A DNA stretch of 64,000 nt. Source: Methanosarcinales archaeon (GTDB lineage Archaea > Halobacteriota > Methanosarcinia > Methanosarcinales > Methanoperedenaceae). Shown here one piece after another: positions 45,657 through 54,268 of the stretch. Position 1 is the first letter of the stretch, and each line of letters starts with the position of its first letter. The position numbers were made by a program, and so were the translations under genes. The stretch spans positions 29,986-93,985 of the forward strand of contig CAJPFJ010000058.1 of NCBI GenBank assembly GCA_905339155.1, in the 5' to 3' direction. The notes beneath the pieces are model-generated. The model saw nothing but the letters and a program-made list of their open reading frames with translations, searched no databases and had not been told where the DNA came from.

Positions 45657-45929
45657 ATGTCAAAAATCAAGGTCAGATTCTTTGCAAATTTCAGGGAATT
45701 CACAAAAACAAGTGAACTTGGGATTGAAGGAGATACTGTACGAGAGATACTTGAAAAGATTTGTGAAAAGTTCAAAGGCCTTGAAAAGATTTTATTCAAG
45801 GATAGAAAATTACAGCCCTATGTTAATATTTTTCTAAATGGGGAAAATCTCCCTGGATCAGATGGGTTGGATAAATCTTTGCGCGAGGGCGATGAGATCG
45901 CAATTTTCCCTCCTGTGTCAGGTGGATAG
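45657..45929 (+). CDS. MoaD/ThiS-like ubiquitin-fold sulfur carrier
   Basis: 90 residues from the ATG at 45657. VRFFANFREFTKTSELGIEG and the C-terminal IAIFPPVSGG, with the Gly-Gly end that is adenylated and thiocarboxylated. It may donate sulfur in molybdopterin synthesis or act as a SAMP modifier. MoeA begins directly at its stop, supporting the cofactor role. A longer start at 45630 is less likely. Confidence 0.88.
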   Translation: MSKIKVRFFANFREFTKTSELGIEGDTVREILEKICEKFKGLEKILFKDRKLQPYVNIFLNGENLPGSDGLDKSLREGDEIAIFPPVSGG

Positions 45930-47108
45930 ATGTTCAAGAAAAGAATAAATGCGCAAAAATCAAGGGAATTATTTCTCAACTCATTTGAGCCTCTTTCACA
46001 AATAGAAATCTTGCCCATCGAAGAATGCGATGGAAGGATAATTGCAGAAAATATTATTGCAGGAATTGATGTGCCTCATTACCGGCGGGCTGCAATGGAT
46101 GGATTTGCAGTCATGGCATCTGAAACCCTCGGAGCAGGAACCGGTTCACCTGTTATGCTCAGGTTAGCAAATACTATGGAGAAGGGGGCCTGCATCCGCG
46201 TACATACCGGTTCACCGATGCCAGAAAAGTCGGATGCAGTCGTTATGATGGAAGATACGGTATTTTATGGGGATAAGGTTGAGATATTTACACAAATCCA
46301 TCCCCTCAAGAACGTTGGGGCAATAGGGGAGGATGTACAAAAAGGTGAAAATATCATAACCAGGGAGTGCCTGCTTCGTCCCTGTGATATCGCTGTTCTT
46401 GCATCCCTTGGTATTGGGAATATCAAGGTTTTTAAAAGGCCTGTTGTTGTTATTATTCCAACAGGTGAGGAACTTGTGCCCAGATGGAAGAAAAACCTGG
46501 AGGATGGAGAAGTCTATGAAACGAATGGATTGATGTCTGCGATGTATATACGAAAATGGGGTGGCATCCCGCGCCTGCTTGACATTGTGACCGATTCTCC
46601 TGAAAAAATAAACGAAGCTATTACATCAAACCTTGATGCCGATATGATAATAACAAGCGGAGGGACTTCAGTGGGAAAACGCGATTTTGTTCCGGCAGTT
46701 GTTGAATCGATTGGAAAACTCCTTGTCCATGGCGTCGGGATCAGTCCAGGGAAGCCGACAGCACTTGGAATTATCAATGGCAAACCAGTTTTATGCATGC
46801 CGGGATATCCTGTTGCGGGTATAGTGGCGCTTTTTTTCTATGGAAAGGCGGCCTTTCGAAGGCTCGGACGTATTCCGGATGAGCCAGAAAGGATTGTGCA
46901 GGCAGAGCTCTCTGAAAAGATAGCTGGAAGGACAGGGTATAAAACATTTGCACGAGTAAAAATAGATAATGGCAGGGCGATTCCACTTGCAACAACGGGA
47001 GCAGGGATTTTAAGTTCAGTTTCTAAGGCTGATGGTTTTGTGATCATTCCGGAAAATATTGAAGGACGAAATGCCGGTGAGAAAGTTGAAGTAGTGTTAA
47101 TTGAATGA
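45930..47108 (+). CDS. moeA: Molybdopterin molybdenumtransferase MoeA
   Basis: 392 residues. PHYRRAAMDGFAV, VHTGSPMPEKSDAVVMMEDT, VVIIPTGEEL and TSGGTSVGKRDFVPAV are MoeA signatures. It inserts molybdate or tungstate into adenylated molybdopterin, for enzymes such as formylmethanofuran dehydrogenase. It starts immediately after the moaD-like stop. Confidence 0.94.
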   Translation: MFKKRINAQKSRELFLNSFEPLSQIEILPIEECDGRIIAENIIAGIDVPHYRRAAMDGFAVMASETLGAGTGSPVMLRLANTMEKGACIRVHTGSPMPEKSDAVVMMEDTVFYGDKVEIFTQIHPLKNVGAIGEDVQKGENIITRECLLRPCDIAVLASLGIGNIKVFKRPVVVIIPTGEELVPRWKKNLEDGEVYETNGLMSAMYIRKWGGIPRLLDIVTDSPEKINEAITSNLDADMIITSGGTSVGKRDFVPAVVESIGKLLVHGVGISPGKPTALGIINGKPVLCMPGYPVAGIVALFFYGKAAFRRLGRIPDEPERIVQAELSEKIAGRTGYKTFARVKIDNGRAIPLATTGAGILSSVSKADGFVIIPENIEGRNAGEKVEVVLIE

Positions 47109-47178
47109 TTATTTTATCATCATGATAATCATTTTTTGACCGGATGGGTATATTAGTAATTATAATCATTGTTAGTAT

Positions 47179-47232
47179 GAGCAGGCAACAAATTCAATAA
47201 TATTTTCACATACATCCTATCCAGGCCTGCTC
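47179..47232. repeat. Hairpin repeat, copy D
   Basis: GAGCAGGC (47179-47186) with GCCTGCTC (47225-47232), the same arms as copy A, with the same flanks TAT before and TATCC after. The loop keeps CACATACATCCTATCC but not the T run. It lies about 70 nt after moeA. Confidence 0.6.
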
Positions 47233-47310
47233 TATCCTATTGTTTTTTCAGTTCTTGCGACTGGTTGCTAAAAAGCCTTATCTATCCGGATATGAAATCG
47301 ATGATAATCG

Positions 47311-47362
47311 AATAATGGGCAGGTTGGGGGGGTGGTATTAAAAAAATTTCCTGCCCATTATT
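47311..47362. repeat. Hairpin repeat, copy C
   Basis: AATAATGGGCAGG (47311-47323) pairs perfectly over 13 bp with CCTGCCCATTATT (47350-47362). The loop begins TTGGGGGGGTGG and ends in an A run, the reverse complement layout of copy B. It lies about 80 nt from copy D, between convergent moeA and the isomerase-like gene. Confidence 0.65.
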
Positions 47363-47401
47363 ATTCCTTCAAACACACATGATATTTAAAATATTCGATG
47401 A

Positions 47402-48199
47402 TCATAAGCCTAAAAGCATCCTCTTTCCAACCTTTACATCTTCAATAGAGAACACCTCAAGATTATACACACCATTAAACCTGAGTTCTTTTAAAACAGA
47501 AAAGTCAATAACTCCTGTCCCTGGCGCACCATGAAGATCGCCCCAGAATTTCTCGGTCAAAAAACCCTGGTTATCGTGAATATGAACATGTTCTACATGA
47601 TTTCTTAGTTCCCTGGCAAATTCCCGAAGTTTCACCTGGTTTCCGTTACATGTCAGGTTGGCATGCCCGATATCAAACGTAGCCCTCAAATTAGATGAAC
47701 TTATCTCTTCGATAGCTGTTATCAGTTCAGTTGCGCTGATGCACAGATTATTTGGGTCAGTCCCTTCCTTATTTTCCAGTCCAAGTGTAACATTCACATC
47801 CCCGGCAAATTTCGAAAGACGGGATAATCCTGATACCATGTTCTCAAATGCTCTCTCTTTATTTCCATTTATCCTTCCCGGATGAATGACTACCATCCCT
47901 GATCCGAGAGCGTCTGCGATCATGATACTTTCTTTCATGAGCTTCTCTGTTGTATCATTCAATCCCGCAGTGTCAACAACAAGTTCGCGCGGGTAATTTG
48001 GCGCATCGCTAAAATAAGGGGCATGGATCGAAGTTGATAGATCGTATGATGAAAGCGTTTCTTTTAGTTTGCATATCCGGGATTTAATTAACGTTGTTCC
48101 TTCATAAACTTCAAGTTTGGGAATATACAGTTCAACAGATTCAACTTCGGGCTCCAATTCAGGAAGTGTTCCTGCAAAAGATGATGCTCCTATGATCAT
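47402..48199 (-). CDS. Sugar phosphate isomerase/epimerase-like TIM-barrel protein
   Basis: 265 residues of the xylose isomerase/AP-endonuclease 2 superfamily: SIHAPYFSDAP, MVVIHPGRI, LGLENKEG, RATFDIGHANLTC and HVHIHDNQG carry the His/Glu/Asp metal ligands. It overlaps mfnB by 4 nt, so it may act on a sugar-phosphate near methanofuran synthesis; that link is inference. Confidence 0.82.
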   Translation of the reverse strand: MIIGASSFAGTLPELEPEVESVELYIPKLEVYEGTTLIKSRICKLKETLSSYDLSTSIHAPYFSDAPNYPRELVVDTAGLNDTTEKLMKESIMIADALGSGMVVIHPGRINGNKERAFENMVSGLSRLSKFAGDVNVTLGLENKEGTDPNNLCISATELITAIEEISSSNLRATFDIGHANLTCNGNQVKLREFARELRNHVEHVHIHDNQGFLTEKFWGDLHGAPGTGVIDFSVLKELRFNGVYNLEVFSIEDVKVGKRMLLGL

Positions 48200-48900
48200 T
48201 TCCTGTTGATCTCGGCCCTTAATTTTTCAACAAGCTCTTTCTTGATTGAAGAATTGCGGTCTCCGCCGCACACGCAACCTCTGACCCCGATAATATCCGG
48301 GGAAATTCTTTTTAATGCCGGGATATCTTCAAATTTGATCGTGCCTGCAAGGGCTGCCTCAAGCCCGTGGTCTCTTGAACTTGAAACGAAACCTTTGAGT
48401 TCTTCATTGGTTAAGAATTCAAATGTGGAGCGGCCATCCTTGATACCCGTATCCATCATTACAACATCTACACCTGCTATTTCACCGATCGCTGGCAGTT
48501 CAAAAGGTGAAATAGAGTTGATTCGTTTGTAATCAGAATAACCTGAAGCCACTACTTTCTTATTTTTGTCATATTCCTTTACTGAACGGACGATATTTGT
48601 AAGCATATCCATGGCTTGCTCTCTTGTCTGGATATCATATAATCCAACTTTGATATAATCTGCACCGGCCACGGCCGCCCCAAGCGCAGCCAGGGATGCT
48701 GTTCCGGGCTTATAATTAAAATCACCGATCGTTGCGCTCAAAGGTACAACGCCCGCCTCTATTTTCACAGCCTTTATCATCCACGGGAAATTTGCGCCAA
48801 GTGAGCCTTCTTTCGGATTCTTTACATCTATGATATCAGCGCCGCCTAATTTGCAGATTTTCGCTTCTTCAACATTGATTGGGCTTACGAGTAACTTCAT
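48196..48900 (-). CDS. mfnB: (5-formylfuran-3-yl)methyl phosphate synthase
   Basis: 234 residues from the ATG at 48900; a TATA-like stretch at about 48925-48937 leaves almost no leader and argues against the GTG at 48924. KLLVSPINVEEAKICKLGGA, DVKNPKEGSLGANFPW and GVRGCVCGGDRN match MfnB, which makes the furan precursor of methanofuran from two glyceraldehyde-3-phosphates. Lys in DVKNPKEGSLG and Asp residues are active-site parts. It is evidence for C1 metabolism in the host. Confidence 0.93.
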   Translation of the reverse strand: MKLLVSPINVEEAKICKLGGADIIDVKNPKEGSLGANFPWMIKAVKIEAGVVPLSATIGDFNYKPGTASLAALGAAVAGADYIKVGLYDIQTREQAMDMLTNIVRSVKEYDKNKKVVASGYSDYKRINSISPFELPAIGEIAGVDVVMMDTGIKDGRSTFEFLTNEELKGFVSSSRDHGLEAALAGTIKFEDIPALKRISPDIIGVRGCVCGGDRNSSIKKELVEKLRAEINRK

Positions 48901-48995
48901 AATCATTAAATCAAATTGATGCACTTATACATTTATGTTTCGATTCAATCCATTAGTATAGCATATTGGATTTCATTGGAATGAGAACAGATGTC

Positions 48996-49003
48996 TTTAT
49001 ATA
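48996..49003 (+). promoter_or_regulatory. TATA box of the lipoprotein/TPR operon
   Basis: TTTATATA lies 36-43 nt before the ATG at 49039, the canonical archaeal spacing for a short leader. Confidence 0.55.
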
Positions 49004-49038
49004 CTATTCTAGATAATTCATGTTTTTAAAGGTAAATT

Positions 49039-49809
49039 ATGATTCGTGGGAAATTGACATACATATTCATTGTAATCATTTCATTATTGATCTCATCTGG
49101 TTGTGTGGATCAACAGCAAACAGGAACTCCAATGCCAACGACAATACCCACAACTCCTGCTGTGCAGCCGAGCGTTGAGATCCTAAATGCGCCTGCTACG
49201 GCAATTCCAGGAGAGAGTTTTGATATAATCTGGGGTGTGAATAATCTTACTGAAAAAACTATCTCCCATACTGCGATACACTATGGTTCGCAATCCAGAG
49301 TTGAGCCCTTAACGCTTACAAGTTATCCCAACCTTACGCCGGTCATGAATGGAACAATTCCCGCTAATTTCAGTACCTCTGTAATAATAAATGAAACGGG
49401 AATTAAGTATTTCCGGGCACATGCTATAATCGATGGAGTTAACTATTGGTCTACTGAAAAAATTATAACAGTTTATTCTCCTGCGACAATAACTGTAACC
49501 TCCATTCCAAATAGAGTGGTCGAAAGTACAAATTTTGTTATTAAATGGAAAGTTGAAGGAGGAACAAATGGGGAAATCAGTAAAACAGGTTTGATATGGG
49601 ATTTAAAGAAAGGGAATATGAACATTACTGATTATTCCAACTATACACCATCTATGGCCGGAAAAACCCCACAGGAATTCAACCAGACGATGAAGGCGCC
49701 TAAGAGCAGTACTATTTTCTTTAGGGCTCATGCAATAGTTGATGGAATAGAGATATTATCAGATGAAAAACAGATAACGATATACCCCGAATATACATCC
49801 GGGTATTGA
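49039..49809 (+). CDS. Lipoprotein with two tandem beta domains
   Basis: 256 residues. The signal YIFIVIISLLISSGCVDQ has a lipobox Cys at 22, followed by a Thr/Pro linker. Two related domains follow: one has FDIIWGVNN and KYFRAHAIIDGVNYWS, the other FVIKWKVEGG and IFFRAHAIVDGIEILS, an internal duplication. It is exported, perhaps as substrate-binding or structural protein; unknown role. Confidence 0.65.
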   Translation: MIRGKLTYIFIVIISLLISSGCVDQQQTGTPMPTTIPTTPAVQPSVEILNAPATAIPGESFDIIWGVNNLTEKTISHTAIHYGSQSRVEPLTLTSYPNLTPVMNGTIPANFSTSVIINETGIKYFRAHAIIDGVNYWSTEKIITVYSPATITVTSIPNRVVESTNFVIKWKVEGGTNGEISKTGLIWDLKKGNMNITDYSNYTPSMAGKTPQEFNQTMKAPKSSTIFFRAHAIVDGIEILSDEKQITIYPEYTSGY

Positions 49810-49813
49810 AAGT

Positions 49814-51148
49814 ATGGAACCAGAGAACAATTCGTTAAATAATTGCCTTCGTGATCTTGGCTATCCTGCGAATTACATAGAAGACATAAGCGCGCAGCTT
49901 AATAAATTATTTAAAGATATAGATTTTGACAATATAAAGCAAAGAGCCAACCAGGCAGCACAGGTCAGGGATACGGATGGGTTTATCAAATCACTTAAGG
50001 ATCTCATGTTCCGTCTTGAGGGAAAAAGCATTTACCGTCCAGATGCGCCCATACACCTGATAAAGCAGCTCGTTAACGGACTTAACCTCAAGAACGAGGA
50101 CATCTTTTTTATCATTGCCAGGTCAAAAATACCAATGGAAGAAAAACTAAAAGAAATGGAATTCCTGGCATCATGCGCAGCCATTACACAGCTTGGGTTT
50201 ATCCTGTTAAAATGTCTTGTTCCCGAAGTAAAAGCTGCAAGTTCAGGAGAACATGTTTTCCTGGTTATTGATAGTTTTTCCCCGGATTCAAAGATATTTG
50301 TTGATTTCAGTATAGATTCGATCAAAGAAATAAATGTAAGCATTTATGACAAGAACGAAAATAATTGGAAGTTGAAAAAAGACAGGGATCTTTCAACTCT
50401 TGATACAGAAACCGCACAATATTTGACCGAATATTACTCATTTTTCCAATTGACGTCAGGCATTGGATTGAACCATAATATCCATAATAACCTTGGTCTT
50501 GCATACGATAAAATAGGAATGTTCGATAAATCAATACAGGAGCTTCAAGAGGCTTTGCGTCTTGATCCGGGTTATATTGAAGTCCACAATAACCTTGGGG
50601 TAACTTATTATAAAATGGGTTTGACAGATGAAGCTGAAAAGGAATTAAAAGAAGCTATAAGACAAAATCCGGGATATCTGGAAGCACACTGCAACCTTGG
50701 CAATATCTATACATGCTCGGGGAGATTGGAGGAAGCGCTTTTTGAACTTAATGAGGCCCTGAGGATAAATCCGGAACATGCTCCAGCCCATAATACTCTC
50801 GGTGAGATATATGCTCTTCAAAGAAGAAATACAGAAGCGATAAATGAGTTCAGGGAGGCTCTTCGTATTGATCCCAATTATCCTGCCGCCCATACCAATA
50901 TCGGGAATTTTTTCTTAGAGTCGGGCATGTATGATGAAGCAATAAAAGAATTCCGGAACTCCCTGGATATCGATCCTGATTTTTCAGATGCTCATTATGG
51001 AATGGGACTTACGCATTATGAACTTAAGAGTTACGAAAAAGCATCACAGGCGTTCATTAAAGCTGTATATGCTTCTCCTGAACTTCTTGATCGTGTTCCT
51101 GACCAGTTGATCCTCAAAGTGAAGCAGGGCATTTCAAGATTAAGATAA
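49814..51148 (+). CDS. TPR-repeat protein
   Basis: 444 residues. The N-terminal ~200 residues are a domain I do not recognise. From about residue 225 six to seven TPR units follow, such as NIHNNLGLAYDKIGMFDKSI and AHTNIGNFFLESGMYDEAIK. No signal peptide. It starts 4 nt after the lipoprotein stop, so the two are co-transcribed and may interact across or at the membrane. Confidence 0.75.
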   Translation: MEPENNSLNNCLRDLGYPANYIEDISAQLNKLFKDIDFDNIKQRANQAAQVRDTDGFIKSLKDLMFRLEGKSIYRPDAPIHLIKQLVNGLNLKNEDIFFIIARSKIPMEEKLKEMEFLASCAAITQLGFILLKCLVPEVKAASSGEHVFLVIDSFSPDSKIFVDFSIDSIKEINVSIYDKNENNWKLKKDRDLSTLDTETAQYLTEYYSFFQLTSGIGLNHNIHNNLGLAYDKIGMFDKSIQELQEALRLDPGYIEVHNNLGVTYYKMGLTDEAEKELKEAIRQNPGYLEAHCNLGNIYTCSGRLEEALFELNEALRINPEHAPAHNTLGEIYALQRRNTEAINEFREALRIDPNYPAAHTNIGNFFLESGMYDEAIKEFRNSLDIDPDFSDAHYGMGLTHYELKSYEKASQAFIKAVYASPELLDRVPDQLILKVKQGISRLR

Positions 51149-51203
51149 TTAGCATTAAGTTAGAGGATGAACGCAGATTAAGATAGATATATGTACGATG
51201 TGG

Positions 51204-51212
51204 TTATAAATA
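51204..51212 (+). promoter_or_regulatory. TATA box of the PEF-CTERM-like gene
   Basis: TTATAAATA lies 26-34 nt before the ATG at 51238, pointing to a leaderless transcript. Confidence 0.55.
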
Positions 51213-51237
51213 TATTTTACTAACCGATAGATGGAAT

Positions 51238-51774
51238 ATGAAATTTATAAAAATGGTTGTTCTATTATTATATTTTGGAGTAGCTTTGACAAATGCGGCT
51301 TTAGCTGCAGAAGAAGTAGAATATAGTATCACTGTGCCCGATTACATAGACATTGAAAAAAACCTGACTATCTCTAATATACTGTCTTACGGCGATGTTA
51401 CAAATGCTTATGATGCTGCCCCGTGGGGAATGGACTGGGGAGAGAAACATGCGCCATATAAATGGAAAGTAACTACAGCAAATGGGGAAGTAACAATCGG
51501 TTTTGAACGCTACGAGACAATTTCCGCAAATCCTCAGAGCATAACATTCTTCCGGACTGTAACAGAACTAAGAGGAAGCCATACGGAAACAAGATACCGC
51601 GAAGTTAGGCAGATGCCCGCCGGGATTCAAGCGACAGGCTTGTCACGACCAACAGCTGAACCGACTACACAGCCAACACAAAAATCACTAACACCAGTCC
51701 CGGAGTTGCTCACAATAGCACTCATGGGGCTTGGTTTGGTCAGCCTTTTGGCTATCTTGCGCAGAAGAAATTAA
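51238..51774 (+). CDS. Exported protein with PEF-CTERM-like sorting tail
   Basis: 178 residues. Signal peptide KMVVLLLYFGVALTNAALAA, a compact beta-rich domain, a Thr/Gln/Pro linker, then TPVPELLTIALMGLGLVSLL and a basic end RRRN. The PVPE motif, membrane span and basic tail resemble PEF-CTERM archaeosortase substrates, with L in place of F. The PGF-type tail of the cytochrome at 18645 belongs to a different class. Function unknown. Confidence 0.65.
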   Translation: MKFIKMVVLLLYFGVALTNAALAAEEVEYSITVPDYIDIEKNLTISNILSYGDVTNAYDAAPWGMDWGEKHAPYKWKVTTANGEVTIGFERYETISANPQSITFFRTVTELRGSHTETRYREVRQMPAGIQATGLSRPTAEPTTQPTQKSLTPVPELLTIALMGLGLVSLLAILRRRN

Positions 51775-51793
51775 TTCTGGATACAATACTTAT

Positions 51794-53971
51794 TCAGACT
51801 TGCTTTACCGTGCCTGTAATATTGCCTGTCGGTTTCTTAATAAGTTCAATATCCTGCACCACAACTGCGCTACCGACTGTTGAGATCGTTAACGAACTAT
51901 TCGTATAATATCTGATATCGTAGGCCGCTGTAATGGGATATGTACCAGAAGCAACGGTCAGCGAATAGAATCCAGTTTGATTACTCGTCGTTGATGCTCC
52001 AGGGGTTGATACTGTCACTCCTGAGAGCATTTCTTTAGTAATGCTGTCCATTACTGTACCGTTAATGAACCTTACCGAAGGAAGTATTGTGGTCGCTGTA
52101 TGCGTCTTCATAGTGGTATTAATATTGCCATAAATATCCACCGTTCTTGTACCAATAGTATATGTTCCCGGAGATACAGTTGCGTTGTAATACTGCACCC
52201 CTTTTAAGACATCGTTCTTATAGACTCCATCCAAATAGACCATCACTTTGGCAAAACCCTCATTTTTTGGATCTGTCCAGGTCCAGTTAATGTGAGTGGT
52301 GGCATACGTTATGTTTCTCAGGTTCGTGACGCTGTCAGGTGGGTTATAATGAGTAGCTGCTGCTGTCACGTTCCAGATCCACTGTTGTGAAGCAACATCG
52401 TTGGTATTATTTGCAATTGCAGTTATGTTCCAGAATCCTGCTGATGCACTGGTATTAGTGTAATTAGCGTTGGTAACACTTTCATTGAACTGAACCTGTG
52501 TTCCGTTGATATACCATGTAACGTTCACGGTCTGGTTAACGGTGATGTTGAAGGTTCGGGATTGACCGCCGGTATTGTTTACCGGCGATATTGGCGCAAA
52601 TCCTGTTATGGAAGGCCGAGAGCTGCATTCACGGATGGCCTTATTTATATTTAGACGTCCACCAGTCACTGTTTTTCCGGCCAGTGAAAATATGGGATCA
52701 ACGTTATTGAGGATATTTGCCTTCAGTTCAGCTGTATTCAGGGTGCATTTAGACAGTATTAAGATGGCTGCGCCTGAAACGTGCGGGGTGGCCATGGAGG
52801 TGCCATCGTCATAAGCGTATCCACCTGGATATGTAGAGAGAATAGAAACACCCGGTGCACCCAAATCCACGGTCGTGGAACCGTAATTTGAGAAATAAGC
52901 TAAAGAATCGGTGTTGTCAGTTGCAGTCACTGCAACTACACTGGAGGCATCGTAGTTAGAGGGGTAAAAAGCAATATTATCATTGTTTGAACCCGAGTTC
53001 CCCGCAGCGGCTACAAACAACATCTCGGCAGAATTAGCTCTTTTGATTTCATCAAGAAGCGATTGGTCAAAACCTGCCCCTCCCCAGCTATTTGACAGCA
53101 CGCGGACGTTAGCAGCTTCCCCGAAAAATGCCTTGGTCTGGATCACAAATTCAATAGCATCAATAGCATCAGATGCATATCCTGAGCCGCTTGCATCCAG
53201 GAACTTTACTCCCATAATGCTGGCATTCCAATTCACTCCCACAACACCCATGCTGTTGTTTCCTACAGCTCCGATAGTCCCTGAGACATGTGTACCATGC
53301 CCCTCATCATCCTGGGGGTCGCAAGTGTGAGTTATCGCATTAAAGCCATGACTTCCGGCCGCACAATTGATTTTAACTCCACCTATCGTCACGTTAAAAG
53401 CAGTCGGCGCTGTCCAGACGTTGGCAGCCAGATCGGAACGCGTATAGTCTATACCCGTGTCGATGACGGCAATCACATTCGCTTTTGAGCCTGTAGAAAC
53501 ATCCCAGGCCGATGTTGCACTTATGTCCGCTCCTGCCATGCCCGCAATACCAAGAATGGTCTGCCCTGTGTTTTGCAACCCCCAGAGTTGGTTAAAGTAG
53601 TCATCGTTTGGGGTTGCCATGGTATGAACGATGTAATTGGGTTCGACATATTCCACATCACTTCGTGCGGACAGTTCAGTTATTAGCGTGGTGATATTCT
53701 TGCTCTTTGAGTGAAAACGCACTATTTTGGCACTTCCCACATATTCGGTTTTATCCACATCCTCTCTTATCTTCACATTGCTGATAACCTGTGCCGTCGG
53801 GGCTCGGAACTTAACCAGGACTTCATTTGCAGCCGCTTCTTTGCCGTGGAATATCTCACTCTTATAATTGTCAAAATGTGCCGCCTCTGCACCGATTACT
53901 AATAATAAAAATACCAGAATCGTTATTCCAACAGCTGTTCTGAGGGCATGCCAAACGTTTTTTAATGCCAT
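51794..53971 (-). CDS. Secreted subtilisin-like serine protease (S8)
   Basis: 725 residues from the ATG at 53971, which has GGAGG 5 nt upstream. Signal peptide, an inhibitor I9-like propeptide (NEVLVKFRAP), then the S8 domain with D171 in AVIDTGID, H224 in GHGTHVSGT, N324 in AAAGNSGS and S391 in DGTSMATPHVSGA. Two Ig/PKD-like domains and a carboxypeptidase-regulatory-like domain follow. All catalytic residues are intact; it probably degrades extracellular protein. Confidence 0.93.
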   Translation of the reverse strand: MALKNVWHALRTAVGITILVFLLLVIGAEAAHFDNYKSEIFHGKEAAANEVLVKFRAPTAQVISNVKIREDVDKTEYVGSAKIVRFHSKSKNITTLITELSARSDVEYVEPNYIVHTMATPNDDYFNQLWGLQNTGQTILGIAGMAGADISATSAWDVSTGSKANVIAVIDTGIDYTRSDLAANVWTAPTAFNVTIGGVKINCAAGSHGFNAITHTCDPQDDEGHGTHVSGTIGAVGNNSMGVVGVNWNASIMGVKFLDASGSGYASDAIDAIEFVIQTKAFFGEAANVRVLSNSWGGAGFDQSLLDEIKRANSAEMLFVAAAGNSGSNNDNIAFYPSNYDASSVVAVTATDNTDSLAYFSNYGSTTVDLGAPGVSILSTYPGGYAYDDGTSMATPHVSGAAILILSKCTLNTAELKANILNNVDPIFSLAGKTVTGGRLNINKAIRECSSRPSITGFAPISPVNNTGGQSRTFNITVNQTVNVTWYINGTQVQFNESVTNANYTNTSASAGFWNITAIANNTNDVASQQWIWNVTAAATHYNPPDSVTNLRNITYATTHINWTWTDPKNEGFAKVMVYLDGVYKNDVLKGVQYYNATVSPGTYTIGTRTVDIYGNINTTMKTHTATTILPSVRFINGTVMDSITKEMLSGVTVSTPGASTTSNQTGFYSLTVASGTYPITAAYDIRYYTNSSLTISTVGSAVVVQDIELIKKPTGNITGTVKQV

Positions 53972-54268
53972 TTTTCCTCCTTTTTGAATTTGCAAGCGGG
54001 TATGACCATAAATATTAATCGATTTATTATGTGTTTTAGTTTATATAACTAGTTATTAGTTTTTTAAATGTAATTAATAATAATTATTATGCTTATAAAT
54101 AAAAACATATTCTGAAAATTCGATGCGATATTTGATATCCTGTTCTGTTCCTTCTAAAATCCATTTTAGTAGCTGGACATACTGTTATGGTTTCTTATGC
54201 GTTGAAACAAATATATTGTATTCTGACAAAATACCAACAAAAATTAAAACAACTCAAAAACACCCATT

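Noticed and set aside
47109..47170. Intrinsic terminator of moeA with ATCATGAT and a T run
   Set aside because: The palindrome is very short and AT-rich; not strong enough to list as a feature.
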